DNA of 64,000 nucleotides from the NCBI GenBank assembly GCA_031385005.1, contig JANNBB010000016.1, positions 6,289-70,288 on the forward strand, read 5' to 3'. This stretch comes from JADKIH01 sp031385005 (GTDB lineage Bacteria > Bacteroidota > Bacteroidia > AKYH767-A > 2013-40CM-41-45). Made by a program: the position numbers and the translations under genes. This document shows positions 1 through 10,104 of the stretch, one piece after another (positions within the stretch are counted from its first letter, which is position 1; every line of letters starts with the position of its first letter). Below the pieces are notes generated by a model. It was not told the origin of the DNA. It saw only the letters and a program-made list of their open reading frames with translations, and searched no databases.

Positions 1-451
1 GTCGTGTCGTTCCATTAAATACGTCTTCCAATGTGAGTTCCATTGAAGCGGAAAGATCTGCACCTTTTCTGCTTCTTTGTTGTCGCTGTTCAAATCCTGA
101 AAAGCTGCCTCCGAAAAATGATTCGAAGAAATCGGAAAACTCTCCGCCGCTACCGTCACCAAAATCAGGGCCTCGTTGGCCTCTGCCTTGTCTTTGTCCG
201 CTGTATTGATTGCCTTGTTGCTCATACTGTTTCCAGTTGGCTCCAAGTTCGTCGTACTTTTTTCTTTTGATGGCATCACCAAGAACTTCATTGGCTTCAT
301 TGGCTTCTTTGAATTTCTCTTCCGCTTTTTTATCTCCCGGATTTTTATCGGGGTGATACTTGATGGCTAATTTTCGAAATGCTTTTTTAATTTCATCCTG
401 TGTTGCACTTTTTGCAACTCCCAGAATCTTATAATAATCTTTGTATTCCAT
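1..451 (-). CDS. DnaJ/CbpA-type J-domain co-chaperone, 3' end cut by window edge
   Basis: About 150 codons are visible on the minus strand from the ATG at 449-451. The N-terminus is a classic J domain: residues 4-70 with the HPD signature at 33-35, which in this family stimulates ATP hydrolysis by DnaK/Hsp70. It is followed by a Gly/Phe-rich linker (about residues 88-120, containing GGEFSDFFESFFGG) and the start of the C-terminal substrate-binding domain (LTLEDVFNGT). The linker runs straight into the beta-sandwich with no zinc-finger cysteines visible so far, which fits CbpA-type rather than classical DnaJ, but the rest lies outside the window. The short ORFs on the opposite strand here are shadows. 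Confidence 0.9.
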   Translation of the reverse strand, partial: MEYKDYYKILGVAKSATQDEIKKAFRKLAIKYHPDKNPGDKKAEEKFKEANEANEVLGDAIKRKKYDELGANWKQYEQQGNQYSGQRQGRGQRGPDFGDGSGGEFSDFFESFFGGSFSGFEQRQQRSRKGADLSASMELTLEDVFNGTTR

Positions 452-542
452 TTTATTTTACTATTGATTACAAAATTAATGTAAACAATGCATTTTTGTT
501 ATGATTATTATAGATATTCTATTCTTTCTTTTCATTAATTAA

Positions 543-1916
543 ATGCATCTTTACTTTTCCAATATGATAAATTCTCCTCCTAAGCTCGATAGAGGACTTT
601 CCTTATTCCAGGCCACTACTATCAACATGATTGACATGGTGGGTATTGGTCCATTTATCGTTTTGCCGATGGTCATCAAAATAATGGGAGGACCTCAATT
701 TATTTTCGCCTGGCTTGCGGGAGCGATCTTATCTCTCATTGATGGAATGGTCTGGTCTGAATTAGGTGCCGCTAATCCGAAGGCCGGTGGCAGTTATAAT
801 TTTCTGAAAGAGGCTTATGGAAAAAAGTGGGGTAAAATGCTTTCTTTTCTTTTTGTTTGGCAAACGGTTTTGTTATCACCGCTTGTTGCAGCCAGTGGGG
901 CGATTGGTTTTGCCCAGTATTGCACGTTCCTGTTTCCCTTTACACCCATTGAACAAAAAATGATTTCGGGCTGCCTGATTATTTTGCTTGTGCTTCTCCT
1001 CTACAGAAAAATTCACACAATCGGTAATATCAGTGTCGTTTTATGGATTGCTGTAACGATTACAATCTCCTGGATAATTTTTGCCGGCGCTACGCATCAA
1101 ACTATACATAATGATTGGCTACCCGAAAAAGATTTTTCCCTTCAATTGTTTTTCGTTGCCTTAGGTCAGGCTTCGGTAAAGACGATTTACAGTTATCTGG
1201 GTTATTACAATGTTTGTCATCTTGGTGGAGAAATAAAAAATCCGGGAAGAAATATTCCGCGAAGTATTTTTATTTCTGTCATCGGAATTTCCATTCTTTA
1301 TGTTGCAATGAACATCAGTGTTGTCAGCGTTATTCCGTGGCAGGAGGCACAGAATTCTGTTTTTATCGTTAGTACTTTTATTGAAAGAATATATGGACAT
1401 GGGGCTGCATTACTGGCCACAGCTCTTGTTCTTCTCGTGGCATTTGCTTCCTTATTTGCGGTTTTACTTGGTTATTCAAGAATCCCTTATGCAGCTGCCA
1501 TGGACGGAATGTTTTTCCCCGCTTTTGCCCGGCTGCATCCTAAAAAACATTTTCCTCACATTTCATTGTTGTTTCTTGGTAGTCTGGCATTTGTTTTTAG
1601 TCTCTTGTTTAAATTAAGTACGGTGATTAGCGCCATACTCGCTATGCGAATAATCATTCAGTTTATAGGTCAGGCAGTAGGGGTAATTTTATTGAGAAAA
1701 AGAAACGGAACAGAAAATCTTCCTTATAAGATGGCTCTTTATCCTTTACCTGTGATACTTGCCATCATCATCTGGTTTCTGATTTTTCTGAGTACCGGAA
1801 AAGTGATGGTGCTTTATGCTTCGATTATTATTTCATCTGGATTGATTGTATTTTATTTTCTGCAAAAAAATAAAAATTTTGGTAAACCGGTTGTTGAAAA
1901 GGCGCTAGATAAATAA
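543..1916 (+). CDS. APC-superfamily amino-acid permease
   Basis: A 457-residue, strongly hydrophobic protein with about 12 predicted membrane helices. Helix 1 carries the unwound Gly-rich element MVGIGPF (residues 32-38) that binds the amino-acid backbone in APC transporters. GGSYNFLKEAYG (82-93) and GGEIKNPGRNIPRS (228-241) are characteristic loops of the family. It probably imports amino acids or exchanges them across the inner membrane; the substrate cannot be read from sequence. An alternative ATG at 564 would remove seven residues and give a more usual N-terminus. It stands alone, divergent from the J-domain gene and convergent with the DUF885 gene. Confidence 0.88.
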   Translation: MHLYFSNMINSPPKLDRGLSLFQATTINMIDMVGIGPFIVLPMVIKIMGGPQFIFAWLAGAILSLIDGMVWSELGAANPKAGGSYNFLKEAYGKKWGKMLSFLFVWQTVLLSPLVAASGAIGFAQYCTFLFPFTPIEQKMISGCLIILLVLLLYRKIHTIGNISVVLWIAVTITISWIIFAGATHQTIHNDWLPEKDFSLQLFFVALGQASVKTIYSYLGYYNVCHLGGEIKNPGRNIPRSIFISVIGISILYVAMNISVVSVIPWQEAQNSVFIVSTFIERIYGHGAALLATALVLLVAFASLFAVLLGYSRIPYAAAMDGMFFPAFARLHPKKHFPHISLLFLGSLAFVFSLLFKLSTVISAILAMRIIIQFIGQAVGVILLRKRNGTENLPYKMALYPLPVILAIIIWFLIFLSTGKVMVLYASIIISSGLIVFYFLQKNKNFGKPVVEKALDK

Positions 1917-1980
1917 GACGTTCTTTTTTGGTTTTTGGAATTTGTCGAAAACATTTATCCGTGTTGTAAAAATAAACAAG

Positions 1981-2027
1981 TAGACACGGAACGAAGTTAC
2001 ACGGAGGGCACGAAGACACAAGGAGGA
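1981..2027. repeat. ACACGGAG-type intergenic repeat
   Basis: Between the convergent permease and DUF885 genes lies a short block with repeated ACACGGAa/ACACGGAG and GGCACGAAGACAC words. The same word family recurs near 33430-33455, 60941-61000 and 61095-61126. It is non-coding and imperfect. Its function is unknown. Confidence 0.5.
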
Positions 2028-2081
2028 ATGTTTTATGGAGTGATTTAATCGCATTTTTAATTTTCAAAATGGAAGCGCGAG

Positions 2082-3860
2082 TTAAGTTGTTTTCTGTTGT
2101 TTTTCTATCCAGCGATTCATTTTTACTTCGAAGATGTCAAGTGGGAGACAACCGTCTTTCAATACTTCGTCGTGAAAACTTTTTATGTCAAATTTATTTC
2201 CGAGTTTTTCTTCAGCTCTTTTTCTGATTTCTAAAATCTTCAGTTGACCGATTTTATAAGCAAGCGCTTGACCGGGGATGGCCATGTAGCGTTCAATTTC
2301 TGCTGTGATATCGGCTTCGCTTTCGGCTTCGTTCTCCAGCGAATAAGCAATTGCCTGTTCGCGCGTCCAGCCCTTTGTGTGTATGCCTACATCTACAACA
2401 AGTCTGATGGCACGGTGCATTTCTTCGCTTAAACTTCCAAAGTATTGATAAGGATCGGTATAAAGTCCCAATTCTTTCCCAAGTGCTTCAGTATATAATG
2501 CCCACCCTTCTCCGTATGCGCCATTCCATCCGAAGCGACGAAATTTCGGAAGTGAATCATTTTCCTGCTGAATAGAAACCTGATAATGATGTCCGGGAAT
2601 GGCTTCATGTAAAAACAAATCTTCCATGGAAACCGTGTTGAATTTAGTTGCATCGATAACAGGCACATAAAAAATTCCAGGGCGTGATCCATCCGGCGCC
2701 GACTGTTGATATTCCGCGCTTCCGGACGCTTCTCTGAATTTCTCTGTCTGACGCACTTCAAATTTTGCCTTCGGTACTAAGTTGAAAAGCTTATTCAACT
2801 GTGGTTTCATTTTTTCTCCTATTGCTTTATAGGCTTCAATAACCTCGCTATCTTTTTTAAAAGGCATAAACCTTTTATCGGTATGTATAAAATGAAAAAA
2901 CGCTTTTAGGTCTCCTTTAAATCCAGTTGCTTTCATTACGCCTTCCATTTCGGAACGAATTCGGGCAACTTCTTTTTCACCGATCTGAAATATTTCGTCG
3001 GCTGTAAGATTGGTTGTTGTCCATACCCGTATTTGGTAATTGTAGTAATCCAGTCCTTCAGGCACTTCAGCAATTCCGGCAGTTTTTCTGCAATGTTGAA
3101 TATAATCACGCGAAATAAAATCATATAACCGAGAATAGGATGAAACAACTTTATCCATAATGGCCTTTTTATATTCCGAGGTTAATCGGTTTCTCTCTGA
3201 TTCGGTGAATGTTAAAGGCATGTCTTTAACCGGTGCGTAAAAAACACTTTTTTCCGGATCTGTTACAATGATTCGTTTCAACTGAGGCAGTACTCTCTTC
3301 ATTAAAATCGAAGGCGGAACAATTTTTTCTTTTATCCCTTCTTTCATATTTGCAATCATTGAATCGACATAAACAGAAAAATCGTTAATACGTTTTAGAA
3401 AATCTTCGTAATCCTTTACAGTCTTGAAAGGTTGGTTTCCGCTTCCCGAACCCAACAAAGGAAAAGAAAGATGCATACCCCAAAACTGATTCACGGGCAT
3501 CAGGTTGTCTTTGTAAGAAAGACCTTCCAGTTGAATGTTCATTTCTTTTTGGAAAACATCGTAGCTAAGCTGTTCTTGATCTGTAAGCTTCGTTTTGTCA
3601 AGTTTAGAAATCTGGTCCAGATAACTTTCGTAAAAACCTTTCAATTTCTCCCGGTAAGAATCGCTTATATCTGCCGGTAGCTTGTCGTTATAACGATTGT
3701 CCGCAATAGCAGTGGCTTCTAATGGAAATAGTTGCAATCTGTCTTCATAATAATTATCCAAAATTGTATTCAAGTTTTTCATAGTTGATTTTTTCTCTTC
3801 GTTGTTGCATGAAAGAATTGCTATACTCAACAAAACTGCATACAGATGTTTACGGCTCAT
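2082..3860 (-). CDS. DUF885-family lipoprotein, probable zinc metallopeptidase
   Basis: 592 residues. The N-terminus is a lipoprotein signal with lipobox ILSC (Cys18), so the mature protein should be anchored in the envelope. The DUF885 hallmark HEAIPGHH is at 418-425, with EGWALY at 451-456. The two His of HExxxGHH-type motifs plus a downstream Glu are the expected zinc ligands in this M32-like fold. DUF885 proteins are presumed peptidases, though few have been tested. The length is normal for the family. It is a single gene, with the next minus-strand gene over 130 bases upstream. Confidence 0.87.
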   Translation of the reverse strand: MSRKHLYAVLLSIAILSCNNEEKKSTMKNLNTILDNYYEDRLQLFPLEATAIADNRYNDKLPADISDSYREKLKGFYESYLDQISKLDKTKLTDQEQLSYDVFQKEMNIQLEGLSYKDNLMPVNQFWGMHLSFPLLGSGSGNQPFKTVKDYEDFLKRINDFSVYVDSMIANMKEGIKEKIVPPSILMKRVLPQLKRIIVTDPEKSVFYAPVKDMPLTFTESERNRLTSEYKKAIMDKVVSSYSRLYDFISRDYIQHCRKTAGIAEVPEGLDYYNYQIRVWTTTNLTADEIFQIGEKEVARIRSEMEGVMKATGFKGDLKAFFHFIHTDKRFMPFKKDSEVIEAYKAIGEKMKPQLNKLFNLVPKAKFEVRQTEKFREASGSAEYQQSAPDGSRPGIFYVPVIDATKFNTVSMEDLFLHEAIPGHHYQVSIQQENDSLPKFRRFGWNGAYGEGWALYTEALGKELGLYTDPYQYFGSLSEEMHRAIRLVVDVGIHTKGWTREQAIAYSLENEAESEADITAEIERYMAIPGQALAYKIGQLKILEIRKRAEEKLGNKFDIKSFHDEVLKDGCLPLDIFEVKMNRWIEKQQKTT

Positions 3861-3998
3861 TTGGATTAAATTTGGTAAGACAAGGTAAAAGCATTTAGGA
3901 GCAAAAAAAAGAACGATTTAAGTTTCTTTAGAAATTACGAAAAATTTAACACTTTGGGAATACAGGTTGTTTTTGACTGTTGAAATGATTTTAATTCG

Positions 3999-4478
3999 TT
4001 AATCGTTATCTTCCTGACCTGATTGCTGCGTATTTACAGCGGCATTAATTTCAGTATGTCTGATTTGTCCGCCGTCGTATGCCGTTTTAGCAACCAGTCC
4101 GAAACTTATCAGTGAAACTAAAAGAGTAAAAAGGGCTATCGATCGTGTCACAGCAGACTTGCGTAAAGTGAAGAATATTCCTGCAATCGACAGAATTCCC
4201 AAACCGATAAAAGAAGCGAATGCAAAATTGGCCATATCTTCATGCGCATCAATCATGTTTTTTGCTACTCCCTGAATATTTTCTACTGTCTCTTCTGCAG
4301 CTTCACCTGTTAAATATGCAATGAGTGCTCCAACAGATGATAATATTAAAACATTGTAAGCAGCAATTTTCGTCTGATTATTTTTTGTCCATAGGCCATG
4401 AACTAAAACTAAACTTCCGAGTATCGATCCGAAAACAGGAAGATGATTGATTAATAAGTGCAGGTGGGTTTGATTCAT
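3999..4478 (-). CDS. Small integral membrane protein, DUF2231-like
   Basis: 159 residues with four likely membrane helices. The N-terminal HLHLLINHLPVFGSILG (5-21) resembles the HLxxNHxP motif of DUF2231-type proteins, where the histidines may bind haem or metal; this link is an inference. The central segment GEAAEETVENIQGVAK..HEDMA is acidic and helical and lies between helices. The function is unknown. No partner gene is close enough to suggest an operon. Confidence 0.7.
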   Translation of the reverse strand: MNQTHLHLLINHLPVFGSILGSLVLVHGLWTKNNQTKIAAYNVLILSSVGALIAYLTGEAAEETVENIQGVAKNMIDAHEDMANFAFASFIGLGILSIAGIFFTLRKSAVTRSIALFTLLVSLISFGLVAKTAYDGGQIRHTEINAAVNTQQSGQEDND

Positions 4479-4594
4479 ATGCCTAAAATTAACTCGTTCA
4501 GGAGTGATTAATAATGATAATAATCATGCTTAACAAAAATTAACAGCCGATAAATAGCTCATCCATGAACCTTGCAAGAGGCAGACAAAAAAAC

Positions 4595-7500
4595 TTACCG
4601 AATAACTGTTACGTTACCAAGATAAGTATGTGATGCTCCATGATGATCGGTTAATGCGATGCGATAAACATATACATCGCTCTGTACGAAATTGGAGTTT
4701 ACTTGTCCATCCCATGGCTTATCGTAATTATCGGTAGTATAAATTAACTCTCCCCAGCGATTATAAATGTTTAGGAGGTATTTTTTTATTGCCACTCCAT
4801 AACCACGGAAAGAGTCGTTTACTCCATCGCCATTGGGGGAGAAAGCATTGGGAATATAAAAAGAGAAATTGTCTTCTACTCTAATTATACCTCTGACAGT
4901 ATCCACACAACCGTTTGGAGAAACAAGCATAAGTGTGATGCTGTAGTTTCCGGTATCTTCATACAAATGATTTGGGCTCCACTCTGTTGATGTAGAACTG
5001 TCGCCTAAATCCCATAAGTAGGTTGCTACATTAGAAGAATAATTTTGGAATTGAACAACCGGTGCAAGGATGTTGGCAATTTCAGGATTTGCAGCAAACT
5101 GTCCGTTTGGCAAAGCATACACTTCAATTAAATCTTTGTAAGTGGTATTGGCCAGACAACCATGAATATTTCTTGCTATCAGCGCAACGGAATAAATTCC
5201 GGGTTGTGTAAAGATGTGTTCAGGGGTCGTAACATTATCTGTTTTACCATCTCCAAATGTCCAGTTGTAGGAATTTCCAATGCCTGTACTGCTGTTTGCA
5301 AAAGGTACAACAAGTGGAACACAGCCGCTTCTTATTTGAGGAAGAAAATCTGAAGTAGGCATTTCGTAGATAGAAACACTGTCTGCATAAAGTTGTGCAG
5401 GACAACCATTGTAATCTGCAGAAAGCAAAACAGGAAATGTTCCTGTTGATGAATAGGTAACAGTAACGTCTTTCTGAGCAGAAGCCAATTGACTTGCCTG
5501 TGGCGTAAATGTCCAGGAGAAATTTACTCCGAAAGGAATATTCGAATTGGCGCTGAAGTTAAAACTATTATTTTCCAGGCATTGTCCGGGTAAACGATTG
5601 TAGCTTACAATTGGAACAGGGTATGATGAGACTTGCACGTTGTCTGTATTTACACAGCCATTTGCATCGGTAACGGTAAGCGTGTAATCGATAATCTGAG
5701 TGGAAGTAGTATTGTTGATCGGCGTTGCTACAGGATTACTGATTGCAGAATTGGATAAATCAATCGGAGGAAACCAAAGATAGTTTTCACCGGAAACTTC
5801 GGGATTACCAAGTGCTACGGGAATACCGGAGCAAACGATTTGGTTGTTACCGGCGAATACTGCAGGTAGCGGATTTACATTTGCCATCAGGTCAGTTTGT
5901 CCTGACACACAACCATTTTCACTAACAGTTAAAGAAAGCTGATAATTGCCCGAAGTATTCCAGACAAGTGTATAAGGACCGGCGCCATTTCCGGATACGA
6001 CATTTCCTCCGCCAAAAACCCAATTATATATAGCAGCAGGAGTGGCGGTTCCGGAATAATTAATTGTAATCGGATCGTTGATACAGGCCGAATTATTAAT
6101 GACAAAGTCTGAAGTTGGTATTGGATAAACAGTAAGATAGATATCGGAAGATGCAATACATCCATTCTCGTTAACAGTAAGTTGAATTTGTTCTTGTCCG
6201 GGTGTATTGTATTGCACAGAATAAGGTCCTGCACCTGATCCGGAAACTACTGTACCGCTTCCGAAATTCCATTGGTAGTTTGCCGTGGCTCCTGCAGTTC
6301 CGGTAAATGAAACAACTTCATTGCTGCCTTCGCACAAAGCGGGAAGAGGCGAAATGGAAACGACAGGAATTTGTGTAATAGCTACAGGCAGATTAATTGG
6401 CGGCGAAGTGCAACCGTTTTCTGTAACACTCAATGAAACAGTATAATTTGCTCCGGTACTCCAGTTAATTGTATAGCCACCCTGACCCGAGCCGGAAACA
6501 ATATTGGCACCGTTAAAATCCCAAACATAATTTGCAGATGGACTTGCCGTACCTGTATAGTTTACATTAATGTCTTCTCCCGCACAAGCAGCTGCGGGAA
6601 CGATAAAATCTGCAGTGGGAATTGGATTTATTAAAACCGCTAATAGTGAAGTATCGCTGCATCCGTTTTCGGTTACGATTAATTCTATTTGATCGTTTCC
6701 GGCAGTTCCCCATTGTATATCGTATGGTCCCGGTCCGGAGCCGGAGATGACTGCTGCTGCGCTAAAGTTCCAGGTGTAGGATGCGGCAGGTCCTGCCACT
6801 CCGTTAAAACTTACAATAGGCGAATCGCCCGCACATAATGCAGGTAAAGAAGTGATGGATGATACAGGAATTGCGTATACATCTACAGCCATACTAACAG
6901 AAGAAGAGCAGGTCGGTTCCGTTACGGTAAGTGATAAGGTATAGTTTCCGGGTGTATTCCAACTAACATCATACGGTCCCGCACCTGAACCGGAAAGAAC
7001 TGTTCCTCCATTGAAATCCCAGGTATATATAGCAATAGCAGAAGCAACGCCGGTGTAGGTAATTTGAGACGGGGCATTCGTACAAACGTTGGTTACACTA
7101 AATGTGGCAGGGGAGCATTGTGTTATTGTAATTTGTTGAGTGACGACTGAGGTGCAACCATTCGGAAACATGGCAGTGAGCGAAACGTTGTAAGTTCCTA
7201 TTGCTGTGAAAGTATGTTGCGGACTCGGCACTGTTGTGGTTGGACTACCATCACCGAAATCCCAGGTTAATAAGCTACCCGGAGGGGTTGTGTTTGTAAA
7301 AGTAACAGGAGTGTTAATTAATACAGGTGATGCAGGAGCGAAAGTAAAACTCGGTAAAGGTGCAGGCAAAACTTCGATAACAAAATTACTAGTAGTAGAT
7401 CCGGGTATCGGTGCATTATCGATAGCGGTAACGGAAATCGTATGGTAGCCAAGGTTTGCAGTTTGTCCAACAATTTCAAGAACGAGAGATGCCGTATTAC

Positions 7501-8578
7501 CAGGAGTGTTTGAGAGAACACTGATACCCGCCATTCCACCCAAAAAATAATTGATACTCGTAATCTCTCCCTGCTCAGGGGAAAGATAATTTGCCGTCAA
7601 CTGATACGTTGTATTCTCACAAAGACGAATCGTATCACAAATGTTTAAAGAGTTTAATACAGGAGGAATATTTGTACCTCCAACACAAACGTTGAAAGTG
7701 AACGATTGATTATCGAGCCAATCTACGCCATCATTAAAACCATAAGGGCCATCGAAGTTTGTTCCCGCCTGATCAAATAAGCCGAACTGAATGTAATCTG
7801 TTCCGTTTCCCTGGTTCACGCCGACAGTTGCCGGAGTACCGCCAAAACCATTCACGCCGCCCGATGCAGAACCGGTAGTCCACGACATGTCTTTGTAGCA
7901 AAACGAAACATTTCTGTTTACACCTAATATCGGATCTAATCCATCGCTGATGATTAATTGAAAACTGTTTAGCTTATCATCTTGTGAAGCAAAATATCCA
8001 ACATTTTCCCATTGAATAATAACATAGGTTGGTGTGATTTTATAATATACCAATCCACTTAAAGGACCGCGCGTATCTACGTCTGCCCAAAAAGGAGCGA
8101 CCATGATGTATGATGGATCGGGAAAAGAATTTGCAGTGAATGTAGAATAGGCGCCACCGAAAGAAATGTTTCCGTTATTATTCAGATAAAAGCTAGTCAT
8201 CTGCTGACCATAGAAACAAAAGTTGAAAGGAATGCCAATAGAAATTGTTGACCAATCATCATTTCTGTAATCAGGAGGAATACCGGGACCACCACTTCCG
8301 CCGGAGCCATCAAACTGTCCGATTTGGAAAGAGCCGTCTCTTGGAATCCAACAGTCGCATGATGTAGATGCAGGTGTAGGAGTTATCTGAGGCGCAACTC
8401 TCATCACGTTTGGTTTTGCATCAGAGTTTGTGTATTGTTCTTTTCCGGTAAGTTTACCTTCGAGTTTTAATCGGTTAACATTTTCAGCGCCGACAACTTT
8501 TATGTCTTGTGCGGAAACAGAAAGTCCGCAAATAAAAAAGAACAGAAAACATACTTGAGAGAGGAGTTGTTTATTCAT
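4595..8578 (-). CDS. Giant secreted adhesin: NIDO domain, PKD-like repeats, T9SS type B (CHU_C) tail
   Basis: 1327 residues. A signal peptide ends at SVSAQ (residue 24). A nidogen-like (NIDO) domain follows (about 90-300; NNNGNISFGG and VAPFWADVDTRG are typical), then a PKD domain (WDFGDGSPTTTVPSPQHTF). Next come five tandem PKD/Ig-like units of 83 residues, each with a W-x-F...SGSGxGPY core, then two more PKD domains (WTFGDGK and WDLGDSS). The C-terminus has the gliding-motility/T9SS type B signature PNAFSPNGDGVNDSFRG plus YNRWGELIY. It is therefore expected to be exported by the T9SS and displayed or released at the cell surface. The ligand is unknown. Confidence 0.9.
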   Translation of the reverse strand: MNKQLLSQVCFLFFFICGLSVSAQDIKVVGAENVNRLKLEGKLTGKEQYTNSDAKPNVMRVAPQITPTPASTSCDCWIPRDGSFQIGQFDGSGGSGGPGIPPDYRNDDWSTISIGIPFNFCFYGQQMTSFYLNNNGNISFGGAYSTFTANSFPDPSYIMVAPFWADVDTRGPLSGLVYYKITPTYVIIQWENVGYFASQDDKLNSFQLIISDGLDPILGVNRNVSFCYKDMSWTTGSASGGVNGFGGTPATVGVNQGNGTDYIQFGLFDQAGTNFDGPYGFNDGVDWLDNQSFTFNVCVGGTNIPPVLNSLNICDTIRLCENTTYQLTANYLSPEQGEITSINYFLGGMAGISVLSNTPGNTASLVLEIVGQTANLGYHTISVTAIDNAPIPGSTTSNFVIEVLPAPLPSFTFAPASPVLINTPVTFTNTTPPGSLLTWDFGDGSPTTTVPSPQHTFTAIGTYNVSLTAMFPNGCTSVVTQQITITQCSPATFSVTNVCTNAPSQITYTGVASAIAIYTWDFNGGTVLSGSGAGPYDVSWNTPGNYTLSLTVTEPTCSSSVSMAVDVYAIPVSSITSLPALCAGDSPIVSFNGVAGPAASYTWNFSAAAVISGSGPGPYDIQWGTAGNDQIELIVTENGCSDTSLLAVLINPIPTADFIVPAAACAGEDINVNYTGTASPSANYVWDFNGANIVSGSGQGGYTINWSTGANYTVSLSVTENGCTSPPINLPVAITQIPVVSISPLPALCEGSNEVVSFTGTAGATANYQWNFGSGTVVSGSGAGPYSVQYNTPGQEQIQLTVNENGCIASSDIYLTVYPIPTSDFVINNSACINDPITINYSGTATPAAIYNWVFGGGNVVSGNGAGPYTLVWNTSGNYQLSLTVSENGCVSGQTDLMANVNPLPAVFAGNNQIVCSGIPVALGNPEVSGENYLWFPPIDLSNSAISNPVATPINNTTSTQIIDYTLTVTDANGCVNTDNVQVSSYPVPIVSYNRLPGQCLENNSFNFSANSNIPFGVNFSWTFTPQASQLASAQKDVTVTYSSTGTFPVLLSADYNGCPAQLYADSVSIYEMPTSDFLPQIRSGCVPLVVPFANSSTGIGNSYNWTFGDGKTDNVTTPEHIFTQPGIYSVALIARNIHGCLANTTYKDLIEVYALPNGQFAANPEIANILAPVVQFQNYSSNVATYLWDLGDSSTSTEWSPNHLYEDTGNYSITLMLVSPNGCVDTVRGIIRVEDNFSFYIPNAFSPNGDGVNDSFRGYGVAIKKYLLNIYNRWGELIYTTDNYDKPWDGQVNSNFVQSDVYVYRIALTDHHGASHTYLGNVTVIR
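5900..7040 (-). repeat. Five tandem 83-residue repeat units inside the adhesin gene
   Basis: Within the 4595-8578 gene, five consecutive units share a [YTW]-D/N-F core, V-x-SGSG, G-PY, W-x-T-x-G and LTVxExGC. The spacing between the first two cores is 83 residues. The units are diverged at the DNA level, so the array is old rather than a fresh expansion. Confidence 0.75.
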
Positions 8579-8887
8579 CGTAATGAATTAAAAATTCAGC
8601 AAAACATTCGCTGAATTGAACTATACCAAAATTAGGAAAAACATCAACAAAATGAAATTTGTTTTGGTGAAAGTTATGGAGCATAAAAAACTGGTTTCCA
8701 GCAGGATGAAAACAGGTCAAAAATGAAAAAAACGCTCTTTTTCAGTCAGATTTTGACTAGAACTGATTAACAGGTTGGGGAAAGTATCGGCCGGGTTCTG
8801 CGGCAAACGAATTTCAACTCAGCGATTACCCGATTTCGTTGCTTGGGGACGAATTTATTTCGGTGTTATAAAACAGAATTTGCTAAA
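8579..8887. other. Intergenic gap of 309 bases upstream of the adhesin gene
   Basis: There is no convincing gene. Closest to the adhesin start is an 8-bp inverted repeat AATTCAGC...GCTGAATT (8593-8600 / 8610-8617) and, on the minus strand, a TAATTTTG box (8627-8634) matching the Bacteroidota -7 motif. The remainder shows nothing I can interpret. The short plus-strand ORF at 8775-8990 runs into the epimerase gene antisense and looks spurious. Confidence 0.4.
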
Positions 8888-10006
8888 CTATTCCAACACG
8901 GAGACTTCTTTAGATTTCAAAACATCTTCAGAAATTGTTGCGCCCAAACCATTGACATCAGGTATTTTTATTCTTCCTTTTTCTAAATAAGTTATTCCAC
9001 CGGTAACAAGATCTTCTGTAAACATGAGTGGTGTGTCGAAATCAAAATGAATAAATTGATTATTACTTAGTACAAGATGTGCAATTGCCGTAAAACCTAA
9101 ACGTGACTCAAGAAAACCACCGGCTTGCAATTTTATTCCGGCATGCAATGCAAGAGTCGAGATCTTTTGCGCTTTGAAAATTCCCGATGATTTGCCAAGT
9201 TTAACATTGATGAGATCGCAGGAATTTAATGCAATCAATCGTTCGGCATCGAATTCATCGAAGCAGGATTCGTCCGCCATAATAGGTATTAATGTTTTCT
9301 GTCTGATTTCTGCCAGGGACATAAACTTTTTTCTCGAAACAGGTTCTTCGCAATGCTGAATATTATAGGGGTGTAATTTGTTTAAAATTCGAATGGCTGT
9401 TTCAACATCCCATCCCTGATTGGCATCTATTCGCAAAGGAATAGTGTTGCCGACTCTTTCTCTTATTTTCTGAATGCGTAAAACATCTTCTTCTTCTGTC
9501 CCGCCGAGTTTCACTTTGATGACAGAAAATCCGGCCTTCAGAATCCATTCGGCATCATCTGCCATTTTTTCGGCCGGACCGATGCTTACCGTATAGTCGG
9601 TAAATATTTCTTTATCGTTACTGCCGCCAAGAAAACGATACAAAGGCATTCTTGCATGTTGCGAGGCAATGTCGTATAGTGCCATATCAAAAGCACTCTT
9701 GATTGACGAATTCCCAAAAATTGTTGCATCCATTCTTGCCAAACAACCGGAGATGTTTAATGCATCTTCGCCAATTAATTTTTCGCCGATTACTTTGCCA
9801 ACACTCACACAAGTGCTGCTATTTTCACCATGAATCGTTTGAAACGGACTACATTCTCCAAATCCTTTTAAACCTCCGGCAGATTCAATTACGACAATTA
9901 CATTATCGGCAAACTCCAGTTTACCCAATGAAATAATAAAGGGTACCTTCAGTTTTACGGGAAAGCGGTAAATTCTAATGCGACGAATAATTGCTTTTTC
10001 TGGCAT
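8888..10006 (-). CDS. Enolase-superfamily dipeptide epimerase (L-Ala-D/L-Glu type)
   Basis: 372 residues, the usual size. The muconate-lactonizing-enzyme subgroup residues are all present: KVK (164-166, base), metal ligands D194 in DANQGW, E220 or E221 in CEEP and D245 in ADES, and second base K269 in NVKLGK. The DFDTP motif at 321-325 is the DxD element that binds the dipeptide amino group in L-Ala-D/L-Glu epimerases. The enzyme would act in the cytoplasm, in murein-peptide recycling or dipeptide catabolism. Specificity within the dipeptide epimerases varies, so the exact substrate is open. No peptidase gene lies adjacent. Confidence 0.88.
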   Translation of the reverse strand: MPEKAIIRRIRIYRFPVKLKVPFIISLGKLEFADNVIVVIESAGGLKGFGECSPFQTIHGENSSTCVSVGKVIGEKLIGEDALNISGCLARMDATIFGNSSIKSAFDMALYDIASQHARMPLYRFLGGSNDKEIFTDYTVSIGPAEKMADDAEWILKAGFSVIKVKLGGTEEEDVLRIQKIRERVGNTIPLRIDANQGWDVETAIRILNKLHPYNIQHCEEPVSRKKFMSLAEIRQKTLIPIMADESCFDEFDAERLIALNSCDLINVKLGKSSGIFKAQKISTLALHAGIKLQAGGFLESRLGFTAIAHLVLSNNQFIHFDFDTPLMFTEDLVTGGITYLEKGRIKIPDVNGLGATISEDVLKSKEVSVLE

Positions 10007-10104
10007 CCAAAAATAATTTCCCGAATGTACAAAGACAAATGCAATGAAAATTGGACATCAAAATTTAACTATAAACTGTTTGTATGTGCACTATACCCAA
10101 ATCC

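Noticed and set aside
8775..8990. Plus-strand 71-codon ORF
   Set aside because: It overlaps the epimerase gene antisense and shows no domain, signal or plausible start.
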